A DNA stretch of 64,000 nt from assembly GCF_001598255.1 (NCBI RefSeq), contig NZ_BCYP01000018.1, positions 434,001-498,000 on the forward strand, given 5' to 3'. Made by a program: the position numbers and the translations under genes. The stretch is from Mitsuaria chitosanitabida ATCC BAA-476 = NBRC 102408 (GTDB lineage: Bacteria; Pseudomonadota; Gammaproteobacteria; Burkholderiales; Burkholderiaceae_C). The notes beneath the pieces are model-generated. The model was given only the letters and a program-made list of their open reading frames with translations, was not told where the DNA came from and did no database searches. Positions 54,846 through 62,874 of this stretch are shown in pieces (the first letter of the stretch is position 1; the number at the start of each line of letters is the position of its first letter).

Positions 54846-56603
54846 TCAGGCCTTGCCGTCGAACGACAGGCCCTCGAGATAGTCGATCTCGGGGGTCATG
54901 CGGTCGATCGGGTTGGACTCCATCGACCCGCTCTCGGTGATGCGGCTGGAGATCTTCGGGAAGTAGGTCTGCTCCGGATCGATGTGCACGACGAAGGCGC
55001 ACAGGCCCGGGTTGTTGAAATGTTTCAGGAAGACCGGGTCGTTCTCGAAGCCGCGGTTGACGTGCACCACGGGCACGTTCCAGGCCGGGAACAGCTTGTC
55101 CCAGTTGGGCAAGCCCAGGCCGGACTTGCGGTCGCAGCCGAGGTACTTGCCCTTGAAGTAGTTGATCTGCGTCATCCGGATCGAGGCGTGACCCTGATCG
55201 TGGAAGATGAACATCTTCAGGTTGAGTCCGTTGATCTCCGCCGTGCCGACTTCCTGCATGTTTTGCGCGAAGCCGCCGTCGCCCTCGATCAGGATGGTGC
55301 GGCGCTCGTTGTCCGCTGCGACGCAGGCACCGATGGCGCCCGACAGGCCATAGCCCATCGAGGCCAGCGACTTGTTGGTCAGCATGCGCTGTCCGAAGCG
55401 CTGCTTGTACAGCTGCATCGACAGGGTGAACGCGCTGCCGCTGGAGCAGGGGATCACCAGATCGTCGGACTTCGTCAGCGTTTCCAGCGTGACGATGAAG
55501 TCGTAGGGCGACAGGTAGTCGGCGCCGGTCTGGTTGACCGCCTCGACGCGCGGCACCGCGGCGCGCACCTTGCGGGCGTAGTCCAGCCAGGCGTCATGCG
55601 GCTTCAGGTCGGCGGTCACGAAGCGGGAGATGAAGTCGTCGGCATCCACGCACAGGCCCTGGTCGATGCGCGGGTGACCCTTGCGCAGCTCGGCCGGGTC
55701 GATGTCGACCTGGACGATGTGGGCGTCACGACCGAACTCCTGCCAGTTGAAACCGGTCTGCTGCATGCCCAGGCGGGTGCCCACGGCGATGATCAGATCC
55801 GATTGCTGGATCAGGATGTTGCTGCTGCGCTGACCCCAGGTGTTGGGGCGGCCCAGGTAGTTGTCCGCGTAGCCGTCGACGCGGTCCGCGCCGTTGTACG
55901 TGGTCATGACGGGCACGCGGGCCTCGGTCAGGCGCTGCTGCAGGCGCTGTGCGACCTCGTAGCTCACACCGCCGCCGATCAGCAGGACCGGCTTCTTCGC
56001 GGCGTTGTAGCGTGCGACGACATCGGACACGTCGGCCTCGGCGGCGATGGGCAGCGCTGGCTTGGTCGCCACGCCGATCGGCTCGGGCTCGACGGTTGCC
56101 GCCTGCACGTTCAAGGGCATCTCGATGAACACCGGGCCCTTACGCGGAAGCCAGGACTGCGACACGATGTCCTTGAAGGCCTTCGCGTCGACCGGCTCGC
56201 GCAACTGCACCGAGGCCTTGGTCGTGGAGGACAGCAGCTCGACGCCGTTGATCTCCTGGATGCCGCGGCCGCGCAGGCCGTCGGAGGCCAGGTCGCTGAC
56301 CTTGACCTGACCGCCGATCACCAGCAGCTCGCGGCTTTCCAGCCAGGCGCCGGAGACGGCGGTGACGACGTTGGTCAGGCCCGGGCCGGTGGTGACCAGC
56401 GCCAGCGCGCGCTGACCCGGTTCGGCGATCTCATTGAAATACTCGGCGCCGATGCCGGCCGCCACTTCATGCACCACCGGCACGCCGGTGAGGTAGCGGC
56501 TCAGGCTCTCGGTGAGATGCATGATGTTGCCGCCGCCGACATAGAAGTAATGCGTGTAGCCGAGGTCGCGCAGCCACTCGCCGATCTGGTCGCTGTATTT
56601 CAT
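54846..56603 (-). CDS. TPP-dependent acyl transferase of acetolactate-synthase family, YerE-like
   Basis: A 585-residue enzyme with three thiamine-enzyme domains. The catalytic glutamate is Glu46 (VPVVHEVAAG), and GPGLTNVVTAVSGAWLESREL lies nearby. The C-terminal TPP motif begins EGDGGFAQNMQE (Asp442). The usual Asn-Asn end of the motif is His468-Asp469 (FHDQGH), an unusual change at the metal-binding site. In Yersinia, YerE uses pyruvate to add an acetyl unit to C4 of CDP-3,6-dideoxy-4-keto-glucose. The neighbouring rfbF, rfbG, rfbH, ascD and SDR genes support that chemistry. It is not the housekeeping IlvB. Confidence 0.85.
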   Translation of the reverse strand: MKYSDQIGEWLRDLGYTHYFYVGGGNIMHLTESLSRYLTGVPVVHEVAAGIGAEYFNEIAEPGQRALALVTTGPGLTNVVTAVSGAWLESRELLVIGGQVKVSDLASDGLRGRGIQEINGVELLSSTTKASVQLREPVDAKAFKDIVSQSWLPRKGPVFIEMPLNVQAATVEPEPIGVATKPALPIAAEADVSDVVARYNAAKKPVLLIGGGVSYEVAQRLQQRLTEARVPVMTTYNGADRVDGYADNYLGRPNTWGQRSSNILIQQSDLIIAVGTRLGMQQTGFNWQEFGRDAHIVQVDIDPAELRKGHPRIDQGLCVDADDFISRFVTADLKPHDAWLDYARKVRAAVPRVEAVNQTGADYLSPYDFIVTLETLTKSDDLVIPCSSGSAFTLSMQLYKQRFGQRMLTNKSLASMGYGLSGAIGACVAADNERRTILIEGDGGFAQNMQEVGTAEINGLNLKMFIFHDQGHASIRMTQINYFKGKYLGCDRKSGLGLPNWDKLFPAWNVPVVHVNRGFENDPVFLKHFNNPGLCAFVVHIDPEQTYFPKISSRITESGSMESNPIDRMTPEIDYLEGLSFDGKA

Positions 56604-56672
56604 GAGGGATCTCTTGGGTTGTCGTTCAGGGAAGCGGGCGGGCGCGGCTCGTGACCGGACCCGCCGTGCCGC

Positions 56673-57368
56673 TCACTCGTGCGCGAGCTTCAGGAAGCCG
56701 CCGATGATCTGGAAGGCCTGGCCCTGCGTGTAGCTGTCCACGTGGGCGACGTCGTAGCCCCAGCCCGCGTGGATGCACAGGTCCACCTCGGTCTCGAAAG
56801 GCTCCAGGTGGGAGTTCATGTCGTCGATGTAGACGACGTAGTCGCCGTTCTCCAGCCAGCGCTTGTGCTTGGCCACGCCCAGCTTGGAGCCGTGCTCGCG
56901 GATCTCTTCCTGACCGTAGATCTCGATGCCGTCGGCCTCGAAGAACTCCAGCGTGCGCTGGATCGACGCCTTGTTGCGGGTGGACAGGATCTTGAAGGTC
57001 TGCGGGTACTTCATCAGCAGCGGACGCAGCTGATAGAAGAACGGGTAGGGCGACATCAGCTTGGCCCAGTCCGGGTCCTTGATCATCTCGGCGCGCGCGG
57101 CGAAGAAGCCTTCCGAGAAGCGCCAGTCGTCCGCGTCCGGCTCGACCTCGTGCAGCTTGGTGATGTCGCGGAGGATGCGGTCCTTCTGATACAGGCGGCA
57201 GAACTGCCACGCATCCGTCAGCTGGGCGCGGAAGCTCATGAACTCGTCGAAGGACAGTCCGTGGCGATAGCGGTCGTCACCCTTGGCCAGGTGCTCGCAC
57301 ACCTGGTAAGCCTCGTAAGCGCTGTTGAACAGCACGCCGTCGAAGTCGAGCAGGATCAGCGGCTTCAT
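56673..57368 (-). CDS. HAD-superfamily hydrolase
   Basis: A 231-residue haloacid-dehalogenase-type phosphatase with all four motifs: DFDGVLFNS (nucleophile Asp8, acid Asp10), ILSTRNKAS (motif II), the lysine in GVAKHKRWLENG, and VYIDDMNSH (acidic motif). A sizeable helical cap lies between motifs I and II. It is sandwiched between a pyruvate-aldolase family gene and the TPP enzyme gene, so it may dephosphorylate an aldol product before it is used by the TPP enzyme. The substrate is inference only. Confidence 0.82.
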   Translation of the reverse strand: MKPLILLDFDGVLFNSAYEAYQVCEHLAKGDDRYRHGLSFDEFMSFRAQLTDAWQFCRLYQKDRILRDITKLHEVEPDADDWRFSEGFFAARAEMIKDPDWAKLMSPYPFFYQLRPLLMKYPQTFKILSTRNKASIQRTLEFFEADGIEIYGQEEIREHGSKLGVAKHKRWLENGDYVVYIDDMNSHLEPFETEVDLCIHAGWGYDVAHVDSYTQGQAFQIIGGFLKLAHE

Positions 57369-57371
57369 GGC

Positions 57372-58079
57372 TCAGGCCCTCTTGGTGAGCGCGGCCAGAC
57401 GCGCGTTGACGGCCGGCAGGGTGCGCTCGGACTCGCGCGCCCGGCGGCGCAGTAGCACTTCCTCGAGCTTCAGCGCGTGCGTCAGCGCGGACTCCTCCAG
57501 GAAGCGCTCCACCGGCATCACGGCCTTGCGGGTCTCGACGTAGTCGAGCAGGCCGCGCAGCTCGGCGTCCGTCTGCAGCAGCTCGCGCGTGTGCTTGCTG
57601 ACGCTGCCACCCATCGTGACCTTCAGGCCCTTGGCCTTGGCGGCGCGCGCCACCGTCTTGACCATGCCCACGGTGCGGTCCGACTCGACGCTGTCGCCCT
57701 TGTACGAGGCGGTCAGGTCGGTGCGGCCGATGGTGACCTCGGAGAGCGACTTGCCCTCGGCCAGGATGGCGTCGATGTTGGCCACCGCGGTGATCGTCTC
57801 GATGGTCACGCCCACATGCTCGAACGCGCCCTGGGGCAGCATCTCCATGTACTTCTCCATCGCGAAGGCGGTCTCCACCATCGGGCAGACCAGCGACGTG
57901 ATGCCGATGTCGGCCAGGTAGAAGACGTCGCTCTTCGCTTCGGCGCCACTGATCTTGACCAGGTAGTCCTTGCCTTGACGCGCCGCGAACAGGGCCTCGG
58001 CGGCCACGTCGACACGGGTCAGGCCCTCGGCTTCGAACTCGCCCTTCAGGCTGGCGAAAACGCTGTAGTCGATGTCCAT
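57372..58079 (-). CDS. HpcH/HpaI aldolase/citrate-lyase family protein
   Basis: A 235-residue TIM-barrel protein of the metal-dependent pyruvate aldolase family. The metal site is suggested by VTIETITAVANIDAIL (Glu) and EVTIGRTDLTASYKG (Asp); the opening LVKISGAEAKSDVFYLADIG and CPMVETAFAMEKYM are family-like. Such enzymes join pyruvate or oxaloacetate to an aldehyde to give a 4-hydroxy-2-oxo acid. It starts 59 bases after rfbH and ends 3 bases before the HAD gene. A biosynthetic role making a 2-oxo acid for the TPP enzyme is inferred from context. Confidence 0.8.
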   Translation of the reverse strand: MDIDYSVFASLKGEFEAEGLTRVDVAAEALFAARQGKDYLVKISGAEAKSDVFYLADIGITSLVCPMVETAFAMEKYMEMLPQGAFEHVGVTIETITAVANIDAILAEGKSLSEVTIGRTDLTASYKGDSVESDRTVGMVKTVARAAKAKGLKVTMGGSVSKHTRELLQTDAELRGLLDYVETRKAVMPVERFLEESALTHALKLEEVLLRRRARESERTLPAVNARLAALTKRA

Positions 58080-58138
58080 CGTTGTCCTCACTTGTCTCTC
58101 TTGGATGTCTGGGGTCTCGAAGGTCGCGCGGGCGACGC

Positions 58139-59488
58139 TCAGAAATTCACGCCGAAGAACTCTTCCAGCTTGCCGGCGATGTAGTCCAGCTGCTCCTGGC
58201 CCAGCGCCGGGAAGGTGCCCAGCCAGAAGGTCTGGTTCATCACGACGTCGGTGTTGGTCAGCTCGCCGCTGACGCGGTAGTTGCGGCCGGCCATGTAGGG
58301 CTGCTTCGTCAGGTTGCCGGCGAACAGCAGGCGCGTGCCGATCTTGTTCTCTTCCAGGAAGTTGATCAGGTCCGCGCGCTTGACGCCGGCCGTCTCCTTC
58401 ACGATCAGCGGGAAGCCGAACCACGACGGCTCGCTGTTGGGCGTGGCTTCTGGCAGGTGCAGGAACTCGGCCACGCTGGCCAGCTTGGCCTTCAGGTAGG
58501 CGAAGTTGGCGCGACGTTTGGCAATGAACTCCTCGACGCGGTCCATCTGCGCCAGCGCGCAGGCGGCCTGCATGTCGGAGATCTTCAGGTTGTAGCCCAG
58601 GTGGCTGTACGTGTACTTGTGGTCGTAACCGTCCGGCAGGTCGCCGCCCAGCTGCTCCTTGGTCCAGCAGAAACGCTTGTCGCAGGTGTTGTCCTTGCCG
58701 GGCGGGCAGTAGCAGTCACGGCCCCAGTCACGGAAGGATTCGGCGATCAGCTTCAGCTCGGCGTTGTTGGTGAACACCGCGCCGCCTTCGCCCATGGTGA
58801 TGTGGTGGGCGGGGTAGAAGCTCAGGGTGCCGATGTCGCCGAAGGTGCCGACCAGCTGGCCGTTGTACGTGGCGCCCAGCGCGTCGCAGCAGTCCTCGAC
58901 CAGCCACAGGTTGTACTTCTTGCACAGCGCCGTGACCACGTCCAGGTTGAACGGGTTGCCCAGGCTGTGGGCCAGCATGATGGCCTTGGTCTTGGGCGTG
59001 ATCGCCGCCTCGATCTTGCTGGCGTCGATGTTGTGCGTGGCCAGGTCGACGTCGACGAAGACCGGCACGGCACCGAACTGGACGATCGGGTTCACGGTGG
59101 TGGGGAAGCCGGCGGCGACGCCGATGACCTCGTCCCCCTGCTTGATCGCGCGATCGCCCAGCTTCGGGCTGGTCAGCGCCGAGAACGCCACCAGGTTGGC
59201 CGAGGAGCCGGAGTTCACCGTGATCAGGTACTTCACGCCCAGGAACTGCGCCAGGCGTTGCTCGAACATGGCGTTGAAGCGACCGGTGGTCAGCCAGCCG
59301 TCCAGCGAGGCGTCGACCATCATCTTCAGTTCACCGGCGCCGATCACCTTGCCCGAGACGGGCACGGGCGTCTGGCCGGGCACGAAGGCCTTGGGGGCGT
59401 ACGCGATGTCGGCGTACTGCTGGACCAGCTCGCTGATCTGGCTGCGGAGCTTGTCGAGCTGCGGCTGGAAATTGATGGGAGTGGTCAT
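58139..59488 (-). CDS. rfbH: CDP-6-deoxy-D-xylo-4-hexulose 3-dehydrase (RfbH/AscC, E1)
   Basis: PMP-dependent, 2Fe-2S enzyme that removes the C3 hydroxyl of CDP-6-deoxy-4-keto-glucose. The 449-residue protein has the DegT fold, but the Schiff-base lysine is replaced by His228 in [17 protein letters not shown], which is the hallmark of E1. The Cys-rich [20 protein letters not shown] supplies the iron-sulfur ligands. ATG 59488 overlaps the rfbG stop by four bases. It needs AscD (61377-62369) to complete the reduction. Confidence 0.96.
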   Translation of the reverse strand: MTTPINFQPQLDKLRSQISELVQQYADIAYAPKAFVPGQTPVPVSGKVIGAGELKMMVDASLDGWLTTGRFNAMFEQRLAQFLGVKYLITVNSGSSANLVAFSALTSPKLGDRAIKQGDEVIGVAAGFPTTVNPIVQFGAVPVFVDVDLATHNIDASKIEAAITPKTKAIMLAHSLGNPFNLDVVTALCKKYNLWLVEDCCDALGATYNGQLVGTFGDIGTLSFYPAHHITMGEGGAVFTNNAELKLIAESFRDWGRDCYCPPGKDNTCDKRFCWTKEQLGGDLPDGYDHKYTYSHLGYNLKISDMQAACALAQMDRVEEFIAKRRANFAYLKAKLASVAEFLHLPEATPNSEPSWFGFPLIVKETAGVKRADLINFLEENKIGTRLLFAGNLTKQPYMAGRNYRVSGELTNTDVVMNQTFWLGTFPALGQEQLDYIAGKLEEFFGVNF

Positions 59489-60558
59489 ACGTCGGCTCGG
59501 TATTGAGAGATTTGATTCAGACAGACGGCGCGCATGTCCTGGCCGGACAGCCAGGCTTGATGCCAATCGGTGATGCGGGTCAGCGCGGTCTCGAGCGACC
59601 AGCGCGGGGCCCATTGCAGGCGCTGGCGCGCCTTGGAGATGTCCAGCTTCAGGAAGCTGGCTTCATGCGGGTGATTGCCCGGCTGCAGGGTCCAGGAAGC
59701 GCCGTCGCCCCAGGCGTCGCACAGGTGCTCGACGATCCACTGCACGGGACGGGCGTCCTCGTCGCGGGGACCGAAGTTCCAGCCCTCGGCGTCGGTCTGG
59801 CCTTGCGCATAGAGACGCTCGGCCAGCAGCAGATAGCCCGACAGCGGCTCCAGCACGTGCTGCCACGGACGGATCGCATGCGGGTTGCGGATCAGCACGG
59901 GTTGCTTCTCCTGCAACGCGCGCAGGATGTCCGGCAGCAGCCGGTCCAGGGCCCAGTCGCCGCCGCCGATGACGTTGCCGGCGCGGGCCGTGGCCATCGC
60001 GATGCCCGCGTCCTTGAGGAAGGACTTGCGGTAGGCCGAGCTCACCAGCTCGGCGCAACCCTTGCTGTTGGAGTAAGGGTCGTGACCGCCCATGGGCTCG
60101 TCCTCGCGATAGCCCCAGACCCACTCGCGGTTCTCGTAGCACTTGTCCGTCGTGATGTTCACGATGGCCTTGACCGAGCCCGTGTGGCGCGCGGCCTCGA
60201 GCACGTGCACCGTGCCCATCACGTTCGTGGCGTAGGTTTCAATCGGCTGGTGATAGGACAGGCGCACCAGCGGCTGGGCCGCCATGTGGATGACGATCTC
60301 GGGCTGGAAGTCGTCGAAGGCCGCCTTGACCGCCGCGAAGTCGCGGATGTCGGCGATGCAGTGCTCCATGCCCTCGGCCACGCGGGCGACGTCGAAGAGC
60401 GCGGGCTCCGTCGGCGGTGCCAGCGAGACGCCGCGCAGCGTCGCGCCCATGGACTGCAGCCACAGGCTGAGCCAGCTGCCCTTGAAACCGGTGTGACCGG
60501 TCAGCAGGACGCGCTTGCCCTGCCAGAAGGCGGGATTGGTCTGCGCGAGGCTGCTCAT
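59485..60558 (-). CDS. rfbG: CDP-glucose 4,6-dehydratase
   Basis: Makes CDP-4-keto-6-deoxyglucose. The 357-residue SDR has [21 protein letters not shown] for NAD binding, [20 protein letters not shown] with the catalytic residues, and [12 protein letters not shown] as the YxxxK-type motif. ATG 60558 overlaps the rfbF stop by four bases. It is the second step in the CDP-dideoxyhexose route. Confidence 0.96.
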   Translation of the reverse strand: MSSLAQTNPAFWQGKRVLLTGHTGFKGSWLSLWLQSMGATLRGVSLAPPTEPALFDVARVAEGMEHCIADIRDFAAVKAAFDDFQPEIVIHMAAQPLVRLSYHQPIETYATNVMGTVHVLEAARHTGSVKAIVNITTDKCYENREWVWGYREDEPMGGHDPYSNSKGCAELVSSAYRKSFLKDAGIAMATARAGNVIGGGDWALDRLLPDILRALQEKQPVLIRNPHAIRPWQHVLEPLSGYLLLAERLYAQGQTDAEGWNFGPRDEDARPVQWIVEHLCDAWGDGASWTLQPGNHPHEASFLKLDISKARQRLQWAPRWSLETALTRITDWHQAWLSGQDMRAVCLNQISQYRADV

Positions 60559-61328
60559 TTCCAGCTCTTCCACGGTGCCTTGCCGGAGGCCCACAGCTCC
60601 TCCAGGAACGTCTTGTCGCGCAGGGTGTCCATCGGCTGCCAGAAGCCGTCGTGCTCCCAGGCCATGAGCTCGCCGTCGGCAGCCAGGCGTTGCAGCGGTT
60701 GCTGTTCCCAGACCGTGGCGTCGTTCTCGAGGTAGTCCAGTACGCGCGGCGACAGCACGAAGAAGCCTCCGTTGATCATGGCGCCGTCGCCCTTGGGCTT
60801 CTCCATGAACTGCTTGATCTGGTTGCCCTGGATGTCCAGCGCGCCGAAACGGCCCGGGGGGTAGGTCGCGGTCAGCGTGGCGGCCTTGCCGTGGCTCTTG
60901 TGGAACTCGATCGCGGCGCCGATGTTGACGTCGCTGACCCCGTCGCCGTACGTGAAGCAGAAAGCCTCGTCATTGCGCACATAGTCCGCCACGCGCAGGA
61001 GTCGGCCACCGGTCATCGAGTCGTCACCCGTGTCCACCAGCGTGACGTTCCAGGGCTCTGCGCGCTTGTGATGGACTTCCATCCGGTTGCTGCGCATGTC
61101 GAAGGTGACGTCGGACATGTGCAGGAAGTAGTTGGCGAAGTACTCCTTGATCACGTAGCCCTTGTAGCCGCAGCAGATCACGAAGTCGTTCACGCCGTGC
61201 TGCGAGTACATCTTCAGGATGTGCCAGAGGATGGGCTTGCCGCCGATCTCGACCATCGGCTTCGGGCGGGTGGAGGTCTCTTCGCTGAGTCGGGTGCCCA
61301 GGCCACCGGCCAGAATCACTGCTTTCAT
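60555..61328 (-). CDS. rfbF: glucose-1-phosphate cytidylyltransferase
   Basis: Forms CDP-glucose from CTP and glucose 1-phosphate. The 257-residue protein has the nucleotidyl motif [23 protein letters not shown] and the characteristic [20 protein letters not shown] and [15 protein letters not shown] segments of RfbF. It is 48 bases after ascD and coupled to rfbG. Confidence 0.97.
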   Translation of the reverse strand: MKAVILAGGLGTRLSEETSTRPKPMVEIGGKPILWHILKMYSQHGVNDFVICCGYKGYVIKEYFANYFLHMSDVTFDMRSNRMEVHHKRAEPWNVTLVDTGDDSMTGGRLLRVADYVRNDEAFCFTYGDGVSDVNIGAAIEFHKSHGKAATLTATYPPGRFGALDIQGNQIKQFMEKPKGDGAMINGGFFVLSPRVLDYLENDATVWEQQPLQRLAADGELMAWEHDGFWQPMDTLRDKTFLEELWASGKAPWKSWK

Positions 61329-61376
61329 GGGAAAGGTCCTATCGGATCGGGATCGTTGGATCGAGGAGGTCGACGC

Positions 61377-62369
61377 TCAGGTCGCGGCCGAGCACACGAA
61401 GGCGTCGGAATGGAATTGGCGCTCGGGCAGGCCGGCCGCGTGCAGCCGGGCCTGGGCACCGTGGATCATGGCGTCGGAGCCGCAGGCGTAGACCAGCGTG
61501 TCGGCCAGGTAGGGGTGCTCACGCAGCATCACGTCCTGCACGTGCCCGCGGGCGCCGGTCCAGGCCTCGTCGGCGCGCGACAGCACGGGGACGAAGCGCA
61601 CGCCCGGCTGCTCGGGCGGCTGCCAATAGAGGTCCTCGCGATGGCGCCCGCCCCAGTAGACGGTGACGGAGCGCGGGGGCGCGTCCTGGGCCAGCGCGGA
61701 CATGCCTTCGAGGATGGCCTTGACGGGAGCGATGCCGGTGCCGGTCGCCAGCAGCACCAAGTCCTTGCCGGCCTGGCCGCGCAGGAAGAAGGTGCCGAGC
61801 GGACCGCGCAGGCGCAGCAGGTCGTTCGCCTTGGCTTGCTGGAACCAGTAGCGGCTCATCGCGCCATCGGCCACTTCACGGATGTGCAGCTCGATCTGCT
61901 TGTCGGCGCGCGGCGCGTTGGCGATGGAGTAGCTGCGGCGCAGACCTTCGGCGCCGATCACGTCGATGTACTGGCCGGGCAGGAAGTCCAGGGCCGAGGT
62001 CGGCGGCAGGCGCAGCATCACGCGCACGACGTCGTGGGACAGGCGCTCGATGGACTGGATTCGGCAGGGCAGGGTCTTGGCCTCGGGCAGCACGACGTCG
62101 CCGAGATCGTCAATCTCCAGCTCCACCGGACCGCAGGCCTGTCGCACGCAGGTGAGGATGAAGCCGTGGGCCTTGTCCTCCGCGCTCAGGCCGAGCTCGT
62201 CATGCGCGGCGACCGTTTCGCCCGAGCGCACGCGCCCCTTGCACGAGCTGCAGCGGCCGGTGCGGCAGCTGTAGTCGAGTACGACGCCTTGACGCAGGGC
62301 GGCGTCGAGCAACGATTCGCTGCTCTGCGCCTCGAACGTCTTGCCGCTGCTGATGGTGACGGTGTGCAT
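61377..62369 (-). CDS. ascD: CDP-6-deoxy-delta-3,4-glucoseen reductase (AscD/RfbI, E3)
   Basis: Electron-transfer partner of RfbH. The 330-residue protein has an N-terminal plant-type 2Fe-2S domain with Cys35, Cys40, Cys43 (DYSCRTGRCSSCKG) and Cys74 (FILTCVRQA). It is followed by an FAD domain (GLRRSYSIANAP) and an NAD(P)H domain (LVLLATGTGIAPVKAILEG). This order is that of E3. Its presence with rfbF, rfbG and rfbH shows that the pathway reaches CDP-3,6-dideoxy-4-ketoglucose. Confidence 0.95.
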   Translation of the reverse strand: MHTVTISSGKTFEAQSSESLLDAALRQGVVLDYSCRTGRCSSCKGRVRSGETVAAHDELGLSAEDKAHGFILTCVRQACGPVELEIDDLGDVVLPEAKTLPCRIQSIERLSHDVVRVMLRLPPTSALDFLPGQYIDVIGAEGLRRSYSIANAPRADKQIELHIREVADGAMSRYWFQQAKANDLLRLRGPLGTFFLRGQAGKDLVLLATGTGIAPVKAILEGMSALAQDAPPRSVTVYWGGRHREDLYWQPPEQPGVRFVPVLSRADEAWTGARGHVQDVMLREHPYLADTLVYACGSDAMIHGAQARLHAAGLPERQFHSDAFVCSAAT

Positions 62370-62390
62370 CCCCGATATCTCTTGTTCTAG

Positions 62391-62825
62391 TTAGGCACGC
62401 CCGTCGTGACTCGTGGCGTCTGGAGCAACTTGATGGATCGGCCCCGCCGTGGCACTCGACGGTCCCTGTCGGGATACCTCGTCACGCAGCGCATCGATCT
62501 CTCGCTGCAGTTGCTCGAACTCTGCTTCCTTGATGGCAAGGAAGCGTCGCGCCATTCGCATCTTTGCGTGAACCCCGCTCGGCGTCAGGATGTAGACATA
62601 GGCGAGCTTGTTGTCCGAGCGACGAAAGTTGTTGACCTTCACCCAGCCACGGTCGATGACGGCGCGCAGGCAGTAATTGATCTTGCCCACGCTCACACCC
62701 ATGCGCATCGCGAGGTCGCGCTGGTTGCTGTCGTTCTTCTGCTCAAGCTGCGAAAGCAACTCGTAGTCGAGCGCCCGACCCGGTTCGGGGTCGCGGCCTG
62801 ACGTGGTCGGATCGTTCGAAGTCAT
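62391..62825 (-). CDS. MarR-family EPS-associated transcriptional regulator
   Basis: A 144-residue winged-helix protein. The N-terminal half has LDYELLSQLEQKNDSNQRDLAMRMGVSVGKINYCLRAVIDRGWVKVNNFR in family terms, ending YVYILTPSGVHAKMRMARRFL, then a coiled C-terminal helix. This is the MarR subgroup that accompanies EPS loci in betaproteobacteria. The start ATG 62825 has no Shine-Dalgarno sequence; a perfect palindrome abuts it (62828-62848). It is 21 bases before ascD and may be co-transcribed with the CDP-sugar genes. Autoregulation is likely. Confidence 0.88.
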   Translation of the reverse strand: MTSNDPTTSGRDPEPGRALDYELLSQLEQKNDSNQRDLAMRMGVSVGKINYCLRAVIDRGWVKVNNFRRSDNKLAYVYILTPSGVHAKMRMARRFLAIKEAEFEQLQREIDALRDEVSRQGPSSATAGPIHQVAPDATSHDGRA

Positions 62826-62827
62826 TA

Positions 62828-62848
62828 CCCGTTCAATCGTTGAACGGG
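62828..62848. promoter_or_regulatory. perfect palindrome abutting the EPS MarR start codon
   Basis: CCCGTTCAA (62828-62836), TCG, then TTGAACGGG (62840-62848): 9-bp perfect arms with a 3-base centre, two bases before the ATG on the minus strand. The TTCAA-N3-TTGAA core looks like a MarR-type operator. As RNA it could also form a hairpin over the initiation region. Confidence 0.75.
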
Positions 62849-62874
62849 CTGGACTCTACCACGCCCCCTCCCCC

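Noticed and set aside
54846-56603. Housekeeping acetolactate synthase large subunit (IlvB)
   Set aside because: No small-subunit gene is adjacent, the TPP motif ends His-Asp instead of Asn-Asn, and the context is CDP-sugar synthesis.
57372-58079. Catabolic 2-dehydro-3-deoxyglucarate or hydroxy-oxo-heptanedioate aldolase
   Set aside because: No transporter, dehydratase or regulator of such a pathway is nearby; the gene is locked in a polysaccharide operon. The fold family is kept, the catabolic role is not.
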